DNA of 64,000 bases. It comes from CAYUZU01 sp964448675. Its GTDB lineage: Bacteria > Planctomycetota > Phycisphaerae > UBA1845 > Fen-1342. A program made the position numbers and the translations under genes. The DNA is taken from positions 1 through 64,000 of the forward strand of contig CAYUZU010000004.1 of the NCBI GenBank assembly GCA_964448675.1. Reading direction: 5' to 3'. The notes under the pieces are model-generated. The model was given only the letters and a program-made list of their open reading frames with translations. It had not been told where the DNA came from and did no database searches. This document shows, piece after piece, positions 16,805 through 27,572 of the stretch; the first letter of the stretch is position 1; each line of letters starts with the position of its first letter.

Positions 16805-17578
16805 TCAGAGCCGGCCGGCGGAGGGGCAGTCCGCCGCCAGCGGGCATTGTTCACATTTCGGGTCGCGGGCCGTGCAGACCTGCCGGCCGTGCAGGATCAG
16901 TGCGTGCGCCAGGTACGTCCAATCGTCGCGCGGAATCACCGCCATCAGGTCGCGCTCGACCCGCTCGGCGTCCTTGCCGTCGCGCGCCGTCGGCGCCAAC
17001 CCCAACCGGACAGCGATGCGCCCGACATGGGTGTCGACCACGATCCCCTCGTTCCGCCGATACCATGTGCCCAGCACGCAATTGGCCGTCTTGCGGGCCA
17101 CGCCCGGCAGCTTCACCAGCGCCTCCATCGTGTCGGGGATCGCGCCGTCGTGTTCGTCGCAGACCTGCCGCGCCATGCCGAGCAGGCTCTTCGCCTTGTT
17201 GCGGTAGAAGCCCGTCGTGCGGATCGCGGCCTCGAGCTCGGCCTGGTCCGCGGCGGCGAGTGCGTCCACGGCAGGGTAGCGCCGGAAAAGGTCCGGCGTG
17301 ACCATGTTTACACGCTGGTCGGTGCACTGGGCCGAGAGAATCGTCGCCACCAGCAGTTCGTACGCACTGCGGTGGTCGAGGGCCGTGCCGGCGTCGGGGT
17401 AGGCCTGCCGCAGGCCCGCAACCAGGCGCTTGGCCCGGGCCTGGCGCGCCGCCTGGCTCTCACGCCGGCGCGGTGGGGCGGTGCGGGTGGCCTGCTTCTT
17501 GGTGCGCCTGGTGGCCGTTGGCGCCGTTTTCGCGCGCCTGGTGGTTTTGCGCGTGGTCTTGGCACGTTTTGTCGGCAA
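16805..17578 (-). CDS. nth: endonuclease III, DNA glycosylase/AP lyase
   Basis: Removes oxidised pyrimidines and nicks the abasic site in base-excision repair. The helix-hairpin-helix LPGVARKTANCVLG contains the catalytic Lys, and the Asp is in VVDTHVGR. The C-terminal 4Fe-4S ligands appear as CTARDPKCEQCPLAADC (Cys-X6-Cys-X2-Cys-X5-Cys). An N-terminal extension of about 45 residues rich in Lys, Arg and Thr precedes the core, perhaps a DNA-binding tail. I place the start at a TTG (17578) because GGAGAGAGG lies upstream; an ATG at 17662 would overlap the preceding gene by 26 bp. The stop is 20 bp before the HEAT-protein start. Confidence 0.92.
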   Translation of the reverse strand: MPTKRAKTTRKTTRRAKTAPTATRRTKKQATRTAPPRRRESQAARQARAKRLVAGLRQAYPDAGTALDHRSAYELLVATILSAQCTDQRVNMVTPDLFRRYPAVDALAAADQAELEAAIRTTGFYRNKAKSLLGMARQVCDEHDGAIPDTMEALVKLPGVARKTANCVLGTWYRRNEGIVVDTHVGRIAVRLGLAPTARDGKDAERVERDLMAVIPRDDWTYLAHALILHGRQVCTARDPKCEQCPLAADCPSAGRL

Positions 17579-17636
17579 GGCAGCAGTCCTCTCTCCGCCC
17601 CGGAAGTCGCCATGATCCGCGAGAATCCGCTCGCGC

Positions 17637-18494
17637 TCAAGCCGGCAGCGCCCCGTCGTCATCCAGCCACCACGGCTTCTGCGGCGTGTCGGGCACCTGC
17701 GGGGGCCTCTCGGGTAGTGGCTCGGGCTCCGGGATCTCCCCGCCGCGCGGAATCAGCCGCGGGCTCGCCTCCAGGTCGAGCTCGAACTTGCCGCCGGGCG
17801 GGTCCGGCAACTTGTCCACGACGGGCCCGAAGAAGACCAACTCGTAGGGGTCCCAGGTATAGCGGGCGACCTCGTCGCCGTCGCCCCCGGGCAGGAGCAC
17901 GAGCCCGACGTAAGGAAAGCCGCTCTCTTCGCGCCAGGCAAACCGGACGTCCTTCGGCTCTTCCAAGGACAACGCCTGTTCCAGCTCGTCTTCGATCACG
18001 AAGACGCGGTGAGGCAGCAGCGCCACATGCGGAAAGATCTCCGCGTCCTCGGCGACGTACAGAATCAGCGCTTCCTCGGCCGCGCCCGTCGCAATCCGGC
18101 GGACGGCGCCGTCGGCGCCGATCAGCACCGGTGCCCGCAGCCGGTCCGGCCCGGCTCGGTCGGCGTAGCCCAGCGCCCGCCACGACGCATTGAGTGCGAC
18201 CACGCGCAGCCGGCGAATCAGCCGGTCGGTCAGCGCGCCCGGCGCACATAGCGGGGTCAACTCCGCCAGGCGCACCAGGCGAATCGCAGCGCTGACGGCC
18301 ATGTTCGGATCGTCGAGGTGTGCCACCGCCTGCGCGCGCGTCCATGCCGGTGACTGTGGCGCGAGAAGCTTCAGCACCGGCTCCTTCGTGGTTGCCGGCG
18401 TGCCGTTCGAACCCGGCCCACCATCGTCGCAGCCGGCACACACTGCGAGCGCCGCCCCCATGCTCAGCAGCCATGCCTGTCGGACCGGGCTCAT
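17637..18494 (-). CDS. lipoprotein of unknown function
   Basis: Not recognised beyond being a lipoprotein. The 285-residue product has a signal with lipobox-like CAGC (MSPVRQAWLLSMGAALAVCAGC) followed by a Gly/Ser/Asn spacer. The body holds a HEAT-like helical stretch (about 45-110) and a beta-rich region. The tail is Pro-rich and ends in WWLDDDGALPA. ATG 18494 is supported by GGAG about 11 bases upstream and by the signal starting there. Its end lies just before nth and HEAT-protein genes on the same strand. Confidence 0.75.
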   Translation of the reverse strand: MSPVRQAWLLSMGAALAVCAGCDDGGPGSNGTPATTKEPVLKLLAPQSPAWTRAQAVAHLDDPNMAVSAAIRLVRLAELTPLCAPGALTDRLIRRLRVVALNASWRALGYADRAGPDRLRAPVLIGADGAVRRIATGAAEEALILYVAEDAEIFPHVALLPHRVFVIEDELEQALSLEEPKDVRFAWREESGFPYVGLVLLPGGDGDEVARYTWDPYELVFFGPVVDKLPDPPGGKFELDLEASPRLIPRGGEIPEPEPLPERPPQVPDTPQKPWWLDDDGALPA

Positions 18495-18601
18495 GAAAGG
18501 ACTCCGGTTGGACCCCGCTGACACAGTGTAGGCCGGGGGGCGGGACGCGGCCAATGGGCCGGCAGGCGTTCTGCTCGCGAAGGGCGGCGCGGGTCGCTAG
18601 G

Positions 18602-19783
18602 ATGGCGCCGGCTGAACCGCAATCCGTACCTCAAGCGAGAGCGACACGCGTGGTCTTCCTTCCCGAGAGCGATCGCCATGCCGAGCTGAGCTGTTCGGCC
18701 GTGCTGACGCATCACTGGCTGGTGCGCCGCCGCGGCGGCGAGAAGGTGCTGGAGGCCATCGGCGAGCTGCTGCCGCGTGCCGCGGTCCATACGCTCGTAC
18801 ACGATCCGGCCGGGATGGACGACTGGCCGCTGGCCGATCGCGACATTCGCACGTCGCCGCTGCAGTACATCCCCGGCGCGACGCGGCATTACCCCAAGCT
18901 GCTGCCGCTGTTGCCGCTGGCGGCCGCCGCGGTGAAGCTGCCGCCCGTGGACCTGGTTGTCTGCTCGGATGCGGCGATCGCCAAGGCGATGCGGCCGCAC
19001 CCGCGCAGCAAGGTCGTGTGCTACTGCCACTCGCCGATGCGCTACGTGTGGGACCTGGCCACAGAGTATCGGCGCACGCTGCCGCGGCTGTTGCAGACGC
19101 TGTGGGGGCCGCTGTGCCAGTCGGTGCGCGTGGCGGATCGGCGGGCGGCGCGGCGGGTCGACCTGTTCGTCGCCAATTCGCACCACGTGGCCGAGCGCAT
19201 CTGGCGGCACTACGGGGCCGAGTCGGTGGTCGTGCACCCGCCGGTGGACTTGCCGCCGACGCCGACGATCGGCCCGCGCGCGGATTATTACCTGTGCGTG
19301 GGGTTTCACACGCCCTACAAGCGGCTGGATCTCGCGGTGGAAGCGTGCCGGCGGGTGGGGCGGCGGCTGGTGGTGATTGGCGAGGGGCCGCAGGTGCGGC
19401 AGATTGACGCGGTGCGCGACAACCACGTGCAGGTGCTCGGCTGGCAGCCGACGGAGGCGATCCAGCTGCACTACGCGCGGGCGCGCGGTTTGCTGTTCCC
19501 CGGCGAGGAGGACTTCGGCATCGTCCCGGTCGAGGCGATGGCGTACGGCTGCCCGGTCATCGCGTACGCGGTGGGGGGGGCGACCGAGACCGTGCTGGAC
19601 GGCCAGACCGGCGTGTGGTGCGAAGCGCAGACGGCCGACGCGCTGGCGGCGGCGATTCGGCGGCGGGAAGAGCTGGGGTTCGATCCGAGCCTGATGCACC
19701 AGCACACGCAGCAGTTCAGCCGGCCGCGCTTCATCGACCAGATGCGCGCCGTCCTCACGAGTGTCCTCGAACCACGCTCATAA
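18602..19783 (+). CDS. GT4-family glycosyltransferase
   Basis: A retaining GT-B enzyme that transfers a sugar from a nucleotide-sugar donor, probably to a surface polysaccharide. Recognisable blocks are the N-terminal THHWLVRRRGGEKVLEAI, the family-typical CYCHSPMRYVWDL, the NSHHVAERI turn and the donor-site EX7E motif in EEDFGIVPVEAMAYG. It resembles WbaZ-type mannosyl/rhamnosyltransferases, but the donor cannot be read from sequence. Length is 393 residues from ATG 18602. A GTG at 18650 (beginning VVFLPESD) is a reasonable alternative start. It is divergent from the lipoprotein gene and the only glycosyltransferase in the window. Confidence 0.85.
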   Translation: MAPAEPQSVPQARATRVVFLPESDRHAELSCSAVLTHHWLVRRRGGEKVLEAIGELLPRAAVHTLVHDPAGMDDWPLADRDIRTSPLQYIPGATRHYPKLLPLLPLAAAAVKLPPVDLVVCSDAAIAKAMRPHPRSKVVCYCHSPMRYVWDLATEYRRTLPRLLQTLWGPLCQSVRVADRRAARRVDLFVANSHHVAERIWRHYGAESVVVHPPVDLPPTPTIGPRADYYLCVGFHTPYKRLDLAVEACRRVGRRLVVIGEGPQVRQIDAVRDNHVQVLGWQPTEAIQLHYARARGLLFPGEEDFGIVPVEAMAYGCPVIAYAVGGATETVLDGQTGVWCEAQTADALAAAIRRREELGFDPSLMHQHTQQFSRPRFIDQMRAVLTSVLEPRS

Positions 19784-19807
19784 CTGACAACTGATGACTC
19801 TTCTGCC
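19781..19807. repeat. CTGACAACTGA dispersed repeat before the zinc-ribbon gene
   Basis: TAACTGACAACTGATGACTC fills the gap between the GT4 stop and the next ATG. It is the same kind of sequence as at 34121-34198, 36151-36210 and 59649-59684. Confidence 0.5.
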
Positions 19808-20293
19808 ATGTCCGGCGTAAACGACGAAGACTTCATTCCGCTCGAACCCTACGAGGGAGCGAGTGCCGAGTCGGCGGCCGACCGCAAGGAATCGGCCGCG
19901 GACGTCGACATGGACCAGTTGCCGCGCTGTGAGCAGTGTGGCTACATCCTGTACAAGATGATGGGGGCGCGTTGCCCGGAGTGTGGGGCCCACTTCAGTG
20001 CCGCCGTGCCGCCAATGACGGCGGCGGAGGTGCAGACCGACCTCGCCCGCCAGGCCCGCGTCGAGCGTATCATGCGCTACGCCGGCGTGACCATGCTGGT
20101 GGCGGGGACGTCGCTGACCGTGGCCGGCTCGTTGCACTTCTGGCACCTGGCGGTGTGCCTGCTCAGTCCGGCCGTGGCGGTGTCGGCGGTGATCCTGGGC
20201 CGCCAACTCATCCTCGGCGACGACATGCACTGGAGCCTGGCGATCATCGGTGCCGGTTGGCTCGCGATCGGGATCTTCGTCGTGGTACTTTGA
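19808..20293 (+). CDS. zinc-ribbon membrane protein
   Basis: Function unknown. The 161-residue protein has an acidic N-terminus and a zinc ribbon CEQCGY...CPECGA at about residues 41-63. Two or three membrane helices follow (MLVAGTSLTVAGSLHFW, LAVCLLSPAVAVSAVIL, WSLAIIGAGWLAIGIFVVV). Small proteins combining one zinc ribbon with short membrane hairpins recur here (52067, 55736), so this may be a lineage-typical family. It starts 24 bp after the glycosyltransferase in a repeat and has no good ribosome-binding site. Confidence 0.75.
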   Translation: MSGVNDEDFIPLEPYEGASAESAADRKESAADVDMDQLPRCEQCGYILYKMMGARCPECGAHFSAAVPPMTAAEVQTDLARQARVERIMRYAGVTMLVAGTSLTVAGSLHFWHLAVCLLSPAVAVSAVILGRQLILGDDMHWSLAIIGAGWLAIGIFVVVL

Positions 20294-20342
20294 GTGGCGG
20301 TTGCACCATGAATGCCGCCCGCCAACGCGCTACGTCTCGTCG

Positions 20343-20999
20343 TCACTCGTCCGGCGACGCTGGCGGCGGGGCCGGCAGCCAGCCCGCGTCAAGCGGATCG
20401 ATCGGATTCGGCCGCAGTTCGAGCTCCAGCGCCCTGGTGCCCGGCGGCGCCGTGGCCAGGCGGTAGGCGATGTCCCACGCCTCGCACTCGGGCATGATTG
20501 CGTACGCATCGGCGAGCCGCTCTCGCTCCTCGGTGCCCAGCGTCGCCGGGTCGCGTTGCTCGAGCTCCCGAATCGTCGTTTGCGCAGAGGCGCAGACGGT
20601 GCGGAACTCGATCGCCTCGTCGACATCTTCGCGCGTGTAATGCTCGTCCCGCAGAACCTCGTCGTGGGCGTCGTAGACCGTCACGGTGAACGCGTCGTCT
20701 TCCGGCACCGCGTGGTCGTACACCACGCGCAACACCACCAAACGGTCGCCGACGCGTTTTGTCGACGTCATTTCGAGGGTGTCGACGCCGCGCTGGTAGA
20801 ACTGCCGGAACATGAGCACATCCAGCAGCAGGGCCCGGTCGTGCTGTTGCACGTCCCACAGCAGGTTGTGCCAGGCATCGTCGACGCGTGCCTGCTGCTC
20901 GTCATCGAGTCGCTGGACCATCGGCGTGCTCAGCGGCCCGTGGCAGGCACACAGCCCCAGCAAGGCGAGAGAAAACGTGCATCGTGCGTACCCCGTCAT
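20343..20999 (-). CDS. lipoprotein of unknown function
   Basis: Not recognised. The 218-residue product begins with a lipoprotein signal (MTGYARCTFSLALLGLCAC, lipobox LCAC). The rest is mixed alpha/beta with many acidic residues (for example VTVYDAHDEVLRDEHY) and ends Pro-rich. AAGGAGG lies seven bases before ATG 20999, making the start secure. It is downstream of the debranching enzyme on the same strand, with a 170-bp gap. Confidence 0.75.
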   Translation of the reverse strand: MTGYARCTFSLALLGLCACHGPLSTPMVQRLDDEQQARVDDAWHNLLWDVQQHDRALLLDVLMFRQFYQRGVDTLEMTSTKRVGDRLVVLRVVYDHAVPEDDAFTVTVYDAHDEVLRDEHYTREDVDEAIEFRTVCASAQTTIRELEQRDPATLGTEERERLADAYAIMPECEAWDIAYRLATAPPGTRALELELRPNPIDPLDAGWLPAPPPASPDE

Positions 21000-21169
21000 G
21001 GCGTGCCTCCTTGAAAGGTAACCCGCTCGATTCGCTGCATCGTGTGAGACGCACAGAGCAGAGTGGACGAAGATGCTCGAGCAGCTCGACAGGCGTGGCA
21101 TTCGGTGGGCGAGACCCGCCCGGCACGGCGTCACTCTCCGTCCGTCCGTCGCCCCCCTCAACCCCTGCG

Positions 21170-23392
21170 CTACTCACTCTTTCCCGACTTCGCCCCCTTC
21201 TTCTTCGTCGCCTTGCCGGTCTTCTGCTTGCGCGGTTTCTCCGGGGCCCGTTCCAGAAACACCACCATCGATCGTGCCTCGAGGCCGTAGCGCTGGCCGC
21301 CCGGGTGCTGCTCGTCTTCGGCGTCGGGGCGGGCGGTGTCGAACGCCAGTTCCCAGGTCAGGTCACCGCCATTGGCCGGCAGCGTGAACTCGACCCAGTC
21401 GTGATGCGCGTTGAAGAACAACAGCAGCGTGTCGTCGGAGATCGGCTCGCCCGACTCGTCGACCCAGTCCAGGTGCTGCCCCGCCAGCCGCATCGCGAAC
21501 GCCCGCACCCACCCCGTCTGCCACTGCTCGTCGGTCATCTCGCTGCCGTCGGGTTGCAGCCACTGGATCTCGCGCGTGTCGGCCATGCGAATCGTACGGT
21601 CCTGGAAGAACTTGCGGCGGCGCAGGTTCGGGTGCGCGTGCCGGAACGCGATGAGCTTGCGCGCGAACGCCAGCAGCGCCTCGCGCCGCTCATCGAGGTC
21701 CCAGTGGATCCAGGTCAGCTCGCTGTCATGACAGTAAGCGTTGTTGTTGCCCTGCTGTGTCCGCCCGAGTTCGTCGCCGTGGGACAGCATGGGCACCCCC
21801 TGCGACACGATCAGGAACGCGAGGAAGTTGCGCTTCTGCTGCTCGCGCAGCGCGATGATCTCCGGATCGTCCGTTTCCCCCTCCACCCCGTGGTTCCACG
21901 ACAGGTTCTCGTTGTGCCCGTCGCGGTTGTCCTCGCCGTTGGCGAGGTTGTGCTTGTCGTTGTAGCTGACCTGGTCGTGCAGCGTGAAACCGTCGTGCGC
22001 CGTGACGAAGTTGACGCTGGCATACGGCCGCCGCCCGCTGCGCTCGTACAGGTCGCTGCTGCCGCACAGCCGCGTGGCCACCTCCGACAGCACGCCGCCG
22101 TCGCCGCGCCAGAACTTCCGCACCGTGTCGCGATACTGCGCGTTCCACTCCGTCCAGCCGACCGGGAAGTTGCCCACCTGGTAGCCGCCCTCGCCCAGGT
22201 CCCACGGCTCGGCGATGAGCTTGACCTGCGCCAGCACCGGATCCTGGTGAATAATGTCGAAGAACGCCCCCAGCCGCTCCACTTCGTGCAGCTCGCGCGC
22301 CAGGGCCGACGCCAGGTCGAACCGGAACCCGTCGACGTGCATCTCCGTCACCCAGTAGCGCAGGCTGTCCATGATGAGCTGCAGCACCTTCGGGTGCATC
22401 ATGTTCAGCGTGTTGCCGCACCCGGTGTAGTCCTTGTAATACCGCCGATCATCATCCTGCAGCCGGTAGTAGGCCACGTTGTCGATGCCGCGCAGCGACA
22501 GCGTCGGGCCGTTCTGGTCGCCCTCGCCGGTATGGTTGTACACCACGTCCAGAATGACCTCGATGTCGGCGGCGTGCAGCGCGGCGACCATCGCCTTGAA
22601 CTCGCGCACCGAGTCGCGCGAGGAGTGCGCCGACGCATAGCTCAGCTCCGGCGCGAAGTACGCCAGCGTGTCGTAGCCCCAGTAGTTGACCTGGCCCCGC
22701 TCGACCAGGTGCCGCCGGTTGACCCGATGGTGGGACGGCATCAGCTCGACCGCGTTGACTCCCAGGTCTTTCAGGTAGCGAATCGCCGGCTCGCACGCCA
22801 GACCGGCATACGTCCCGCGGATCTCCGGCGGTACGTCGGGGTGCAGCTTCGTGAAGCCCTTGACGTGCATCTCGTAGATGATCGTCTCGTTCCACGGGAT
22901 ATCGGGCCGCCGATCGTCTCCCCACGTGAACGCCGGATCGATCACCACCGCCAGCGGTGCGAACGCGGCATTGTCGCGGTCGTCGAACGACAGGTCGTCG
23001 TCCTCGTGGCCGATGCGGTAGCCGAACATGCGGTCGTCCCAGCGGAGGTCCCGCCCGATCGCCTTGGTGTACGGGTCGAGCACGATCTTGTTCGGATTGA
23101 AGCGATGCCCCTCCTCCGGCCGATACGGGCCATGCACGCGATAGCCGTAGAGCCGACCCGGGTGCACCCCGGGCAGGTAGCCGTGCCAGACCATGTCCGT
23201 GTGTTCGGGCAGGGTGATGCGCTCGGCTTCGTGTTCCGCCTCGACCGAGTCGAACAGGCACAACTCGACCTTCTCGGCGTTCTCCGAGAACAGGGCGAAG
23301 TTCGTGCCCCGTCCGTCGCTGGTCGCACCGAGCGGATACGGCTTCCCGGGCAGTACCGTCCGGGGCGTCGGCTTTTTCTGTCTTGGCGGCAT
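21170..23392 (-). CDS. glgX: glycogen debranching enzyme (isoamylase type, GH13)
   Basis: Hydrolyses alpha-1,6 branches of glycogen. The 740-residue protein has the CBM48-type N-terminal domain (LPGKPYPLGATSDGRGTNFALFSE). The GH13 barrel follows with regions VILDVVYNHT, DGFRFDLAS (nucleophile Asp), KLIAEPWD (acid/base Glu) and FVTAHDGFTL (third acidic residue). Length and order match GlgX/TreX. It ends with a Lys-rich tail (KQKTGKATKKKGAKSGK) beyond the usual C-terminal domain. Start ATG 23392. It is divergent from folE. No other glycogen gene is in the window. TreX activity from trehalose pathways is an alternative name, with the same chemistry. Confidence 0.93.
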   Translation of the reverse strand: MPPRQKKPTPRTVLPGKPYPLGATSDGRGTNFALFSENAEKVELCLFDSVEAEHEAERITLPEHTDMVWHGYLPGVHPGRLYGYRVHGPYRPEEGHRFNPNKIVLDPYTKAIGRDLRWDDRMFGYRIGHEDDDLSFDDRDNAAFAPLAVVIDPAFTWGDDRRPDIPWNETIIYEMHVKGFTKLHPDVPPEIRGTYAGLACEPAIRYLKDLGVNAVELMPSHHRVNRRHLVERGQVNYWGYDTLAYFAPELSYASAHSSRDSVREFKAMVAALHAADIEVILDVVYNHTGEGDQNGPTLSLRGIDNVAYYRLQDDDRRYYKDYTGCGNTLNMMHPKVLQLIMDSLRYWVTEMHVDGFRFDLASALARELHEVERLGAFFDIIHQDPVLAQVKLIAEPWDLGEGGYQVGNFPVGWTEWNAQYRDTVRKFWRGDGGVLSEVATRLCGSSDLYERSGRRPYASVNFVTAHDGFTLHDQVSYNDKHNLANGEDNRDGHNENLSWNHGVEGETDDPEIIALREQQKRNFLAFLIVSQGVPMLSHGDELGRTQQGNNNAYCHDSELTWIHWDLDERREALLAFARKLIAFRHAHPNLRRRKFFQDRTIRMADTREIQWLQPDGSEMTDEQWQTGWVRAFAMRLAGQHLDWVDESGEPISDDTLLLFFNAHHDWVEFTLPANGGDLTWELAFDTARPDAEDEQHPGGQRYGLEARSMVVFLERAPEKPRKQKTGKATKKKGAKSGKSE

Positions 23393-23463
23393 ATCGGTCT
23401 GTCAGGCCTCCTCGCACAACAGCGTAGGAGCATCCCGCGGCCGCGGCAAGCCGTGCCGTCGAC

Positions 23464-23492
23464 TCGGCAGATGTTGACGCCGGCGATATACT
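23464..23492 (+). promoter_or_regulatory. sigma70-like promoter for folE
   Basis: TCGGCA (23464-23469), a 17-nt spacer and TATACT (23487-23492) lie 34 bp before the folE start, in the short divergent gap with glgX. AGGAA follows at 23500 as a leader element. Confidence 0.45.
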
Positions 23493-23525
23493 GCTGACAG
23501 GAAGTTCAGACGAGGAACAGCAGCG

Positions 23526-24158
23526 ATGGCCGCGGAGCAGCCCCGCATCAACGCCGAGGATGACAGCAACCTGCCGCACGTCGAACGGGCCCTGGCGGCC
23601 TTCGACCTGCCGCGGATCGAAAACGCCGTCCGCGAGATCCTGGCCGCCATCGGCGAGGACCCGGACCGCGAGGGCCTGCGCAAGACCCCCAGCCGCGTCG
23701 CCCGCATGTACGCCGAGCTGTTTGCCGGCCTGCGCGAGTCGCCCGACGAACACCTGACCACCACCTTCGACGAGGACCACCACGAGCTGGTCGTGCTGCG
23801 CGACATCGCCTTCAACAGCATGTGCGAGCACCACCTCATGCCCTTCGAGGGCAAGGCCCACATTGCCTACATCCCCGGCGGGCAGGTGCTCGGCCTGTCC
23901 AAGCTCGCCCGGATCGTCGACGTCTTCGCCCGCCGGCCGCAGGTGCAGGAGCGCCTGACGTCGCAGGTGGCCGACCTGCTGGCCCAGCGCGTTCATGCCA
24001 GGGGCGTGGCCGTGATCATGGAGGCGGTGCACACCTGCATGACCTGCCGTGGCGTGAAGAAGCCCGGCAGCGTGATGATGACGTCCGCCCTCCGCGGCGT
24101 GATGCACAAGAACCCCGCGACCCGCAGCGAGGTGCTGGCCTTGCTGCACCCGCGTTGA
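23526..24158 (+). CDS. folE: GTP cyclohydrolase I
   Basis: Converts GTP to 7,8-dihydroneopterin triphosphate, the entry to folate and related pterins. The 210-residue protein shows the family blocks EDPDREGLRKTPSRVARMY, the zinc and active-site segment NSMCEHHLMPFEGKAHIAYIP and the second zinc Cys in HTCMTCRGVKKPGS. The N-terminal roughly 35 residues are an extension beyond the catalytic core. The start is the ATG at 23526. The methyltransferase gene follows after 21 bp, so the two may be cotranscribed. Confidence 0.95.
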   Translation: MAAEQPRINAEDDSNLPHVERALAAFDLPRIENAVREILAAIGEDPDREGLRKTPSRVARMYAELFAGLRESPDEHLTTTFDEDHHELVVLRDIAFNSMCEHHLMPFEGKAHIAYIPGGQVLGLSKLARIVDVFARRPQVQERLTSQVADLLAQRVHARGVAVIMEAVHTCMTCRGVKKPGSVMMTSALRGVMHKNPATRSEVLALLHPR

Positions 24159-24179
24159 TCACCCCCACGGGAGCCGAAT

Positions 24180-24914
24180 GTGGAACGATGGCAGCAGTTC
24201 TTCGACGTCTACGCGTCGAAGTATGACCAGGAAGTCTTCACGAAGAACACCGCGGCCGAAGTACCCTTCATCTGCGAGCACCTGCAGCTGCGCGACGGCG
24301 CGCGCATTCTCGACATCGGTTGCGGCACGGGTCGCCACAGCGTCGGCCTGGCCGCGCGGGGCCTCAACGTCACCGGCCTCGATGTCTCGCCCGAGATGCT
24401 GCGCCTGGCCGCCCAGCGCGCCGGCGACGCCGGCGTGTCGGTCGCGTGGGTGCAGTCCGACGCCACAGCCCTGTCGCGCCATGACGAGTTCGACGCCGCC
24501 ATCTGCCTGTGTGAAGGGGCCATGTGCCTGCTGGGTGCGGCCGACGACGCGCTGGAGCACGACATGACCATCCTGCGGAACATCCACGCCGCGCTGCGCC
24601 CGGGTGGCCGATTCATGCTCAACGTCCTCAACGCCTGCCGCATGATTCGCAATGCCAGCGACGAGAGTGTCGCGGCCGGCCACTTCGACATCGTCACGCT
24701 CACCGAGGCGAGCGACGTGGCCAGCCTGTTGCCCGACAGCGGCGCCGCGGCCCGGTTGCGCGAGCGCGGCTACACCGCCCCCGAGATCCACCGCATGCTG
24801 ATCGCCGCGGGCTTCGCCGTGGACGGCATCTACGGCGGCACGGCCGGCGACTGGGCCCTCCGCCCGCCCAAACTGGACGAATACGAGTTGATGATCTTCG
24901 CCACGAAGCCGTGA
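24180..24914 (+). CDS. class I SAM-dependent methyltransferase
   Basis: Methylates an unidentified substrate using S-adenosylmethionine. The 244-residue protein has the Rossmann motif I ILDIGCGTGRHSVGLA, the acidic motif II residue in VTGLDVSPEML and a motif-IV-like segment DAAICLCEGAMCLLG. It starts with GTG after GGGAG, 21 bp downstream of folE. It belongs to the broad Methyltransf_25/11 group that includes small-molecule and lipid methyltransferases. Placement next to folE suggests, but does not show, a link to pterin metabolism. Confidence 0.85.
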   Translation: MERWQQFFDVYASKYDQEVFTKNTAAEVPFICEHLQLRDGARILDIGCGTGRHSVGLAARGLNVTGLDVSPEMLRLAAQRAGDAGVSVAWVQSDATALSRHDEFDAAICLCEGAMCLLGAADDALEHDMTILRNIHAALRPGGRFMLNVLNACRMIRNASDESVAAGHFDIVTLTEASDVASLLPDSGAAARLRERGYTAPEIHRMLIAAGFAVDGIYGGTAGDWALRPPKLDEYELMIFATKP

Positions 24915-25080
24915 CGGCCGCCCGCCCTACCCGTCTTCGGCGGGCCAGACCCACCCTGCGCCGTTGGTGGGCTGGCACGGGTAACCGGCACCGCGCGGAA
25001 GAAGACCAGCCAGCTGTGCCAGCACCACCCCACGACCTGCCCGCGTGTTCGGCGGGTGAACCCCGGCCTACGGCTGGCCA
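24915..25080. repeat. intergenic GCCCGCC/GGCGGG-rich repeat remnants
   Basis: The gap between the methyltransferase and typA holds GCCCGCCCTACCC, GGCGGGCC and a TTCGGCGGGTGAACCC-type string. These resemble, in opposite orientation, the GTAGGGCGGGTT elements at 36047, 37491 and 52001. I see no gene here. Confidence 0.35.
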
Positions 25081-25153
25081 AGACCCCGCCCGCGCGGCAT
25101 GATATCCCGTTTGGGGTCCGTCCAGACGAGCAGCCCAGAGGTGCCGCCCGAGC

Positions 25154-26974
<1,821 letters not shown>

Positions 26975-26979
26975 CGGGC

Positions 26980-27014
26980 CAGCGGTCATCGTGGTGCGCC
27001 CGGCCGCTGTTTTT
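26980..27014 (+). terminator. terminator-like hairpin after typA
   Basis: CAGCGG (26980-26985) pairs with CCGCTG (27004-27009) and is followed by TTTTT (27010-27014). The stem is short (6 bp) and the loop long (18 nt), but the T-run and its position right after the stop support termination. Confidence 0.55.
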
Positions 27015-27123
27015 GCGGACCTTGCCCGCTTACTCGCCTGTGACCGCACGTTGGCCGATTCATCATTGGGGACGAGATTCGTGCGCGTGCATCGGCGTCC
27101 TGCCTCCAGCCGGAGTGCTCGAA

Positions 27124-27546
27124 ATGGCGCTGCTTCAATGGGACAGCCGCTACAACACCGGCGTGCCGCACTTCGATGCGCAACACCAGACGCTGTTCAG
27201 CCTGTTCAATGACCTGCACGACGCGATCAGCGCCGGGCGGGCCGAGGACGTGCTGGCGGACCTGCTCAATGGTCTGGTTCGCTATGCGCAGACGCATTTC
27301 GCGGACGAAGAGCGCTTCATGGACCAGACCAGTTGCCCCACACGCGACGAGCACAAGGCCGAACACGCGCGCTTCGCGGCCCGCGTGCAGGAATTCCAGG
27401 GACAGCTCGCCCGCGGCGAGGCCGCCGTGACGCACGAAGTGATGGACATGCTCACGGACTGGCTGCTCGACCACGTGCAGGGCATCGACCAGAACCTCAC
27501 AGCCGGGCAGTCGACCGCCGGTACCGCCGGTTTGCAGGGACAGTAG
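27124..27546 (+). CDS. bacteriohemerythrin, copy 1
   Basis: Binds O2 at a non-haem di-iron centre; proposed roles are oxygen storage, delivery or sensing. The 140-residue protein has the McHr-like N-terminus LQWDSRYNTGVPHFDAQHQTLF. The metal-ligand blocks are QTHFADEERFM, DEHKAEHARF and WLLDHVQGIDQ, so all His/Glu/Asp ligands are present. The start is taken as ATG 27124; a GTG nine bases upstream is possible. A second hemerythrin lies at 56339-56740. Single-domain hemerythrins are common in microaerophilic or facultative bacteria. Confidence 0.88.
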   Translation: MALLQWDSRYNTGVPHFDAQHQTLFSLFNDLHDAISAGRAEDVLADLLNGLVRYAQTHFADEERFMDQTSCPTRDEHKAEHARFAARVQEFQGQLARGEAAVTHEVMDMLTDWLLDHVQGIDQNLTAGQSTAGTAGLQGQ

Positions 27547-27572
27547 CCGCCCGCGCGCCCGCGCCGCCGCCG

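Noticed and set aside
18400..18440. GTTCGAACCC string resembling a tRNA T-arm
   Set aside because: It lies inside the lipoprotein gene, and no acceptor or anticodon stem can be drawn around it.
20888..23497. An 869-codon plus-strand frame opposite glgX
   Set aside because: Its translation shows no family pattern, while the minus strand encodes all GH13 motifs.
22452..24149. A 565-codon minus-strand frame spanning folE and part of glgX
   Set aside because: It is antisense to folE and out of frame with glgX; the two real genes have complete catalytic motifs.
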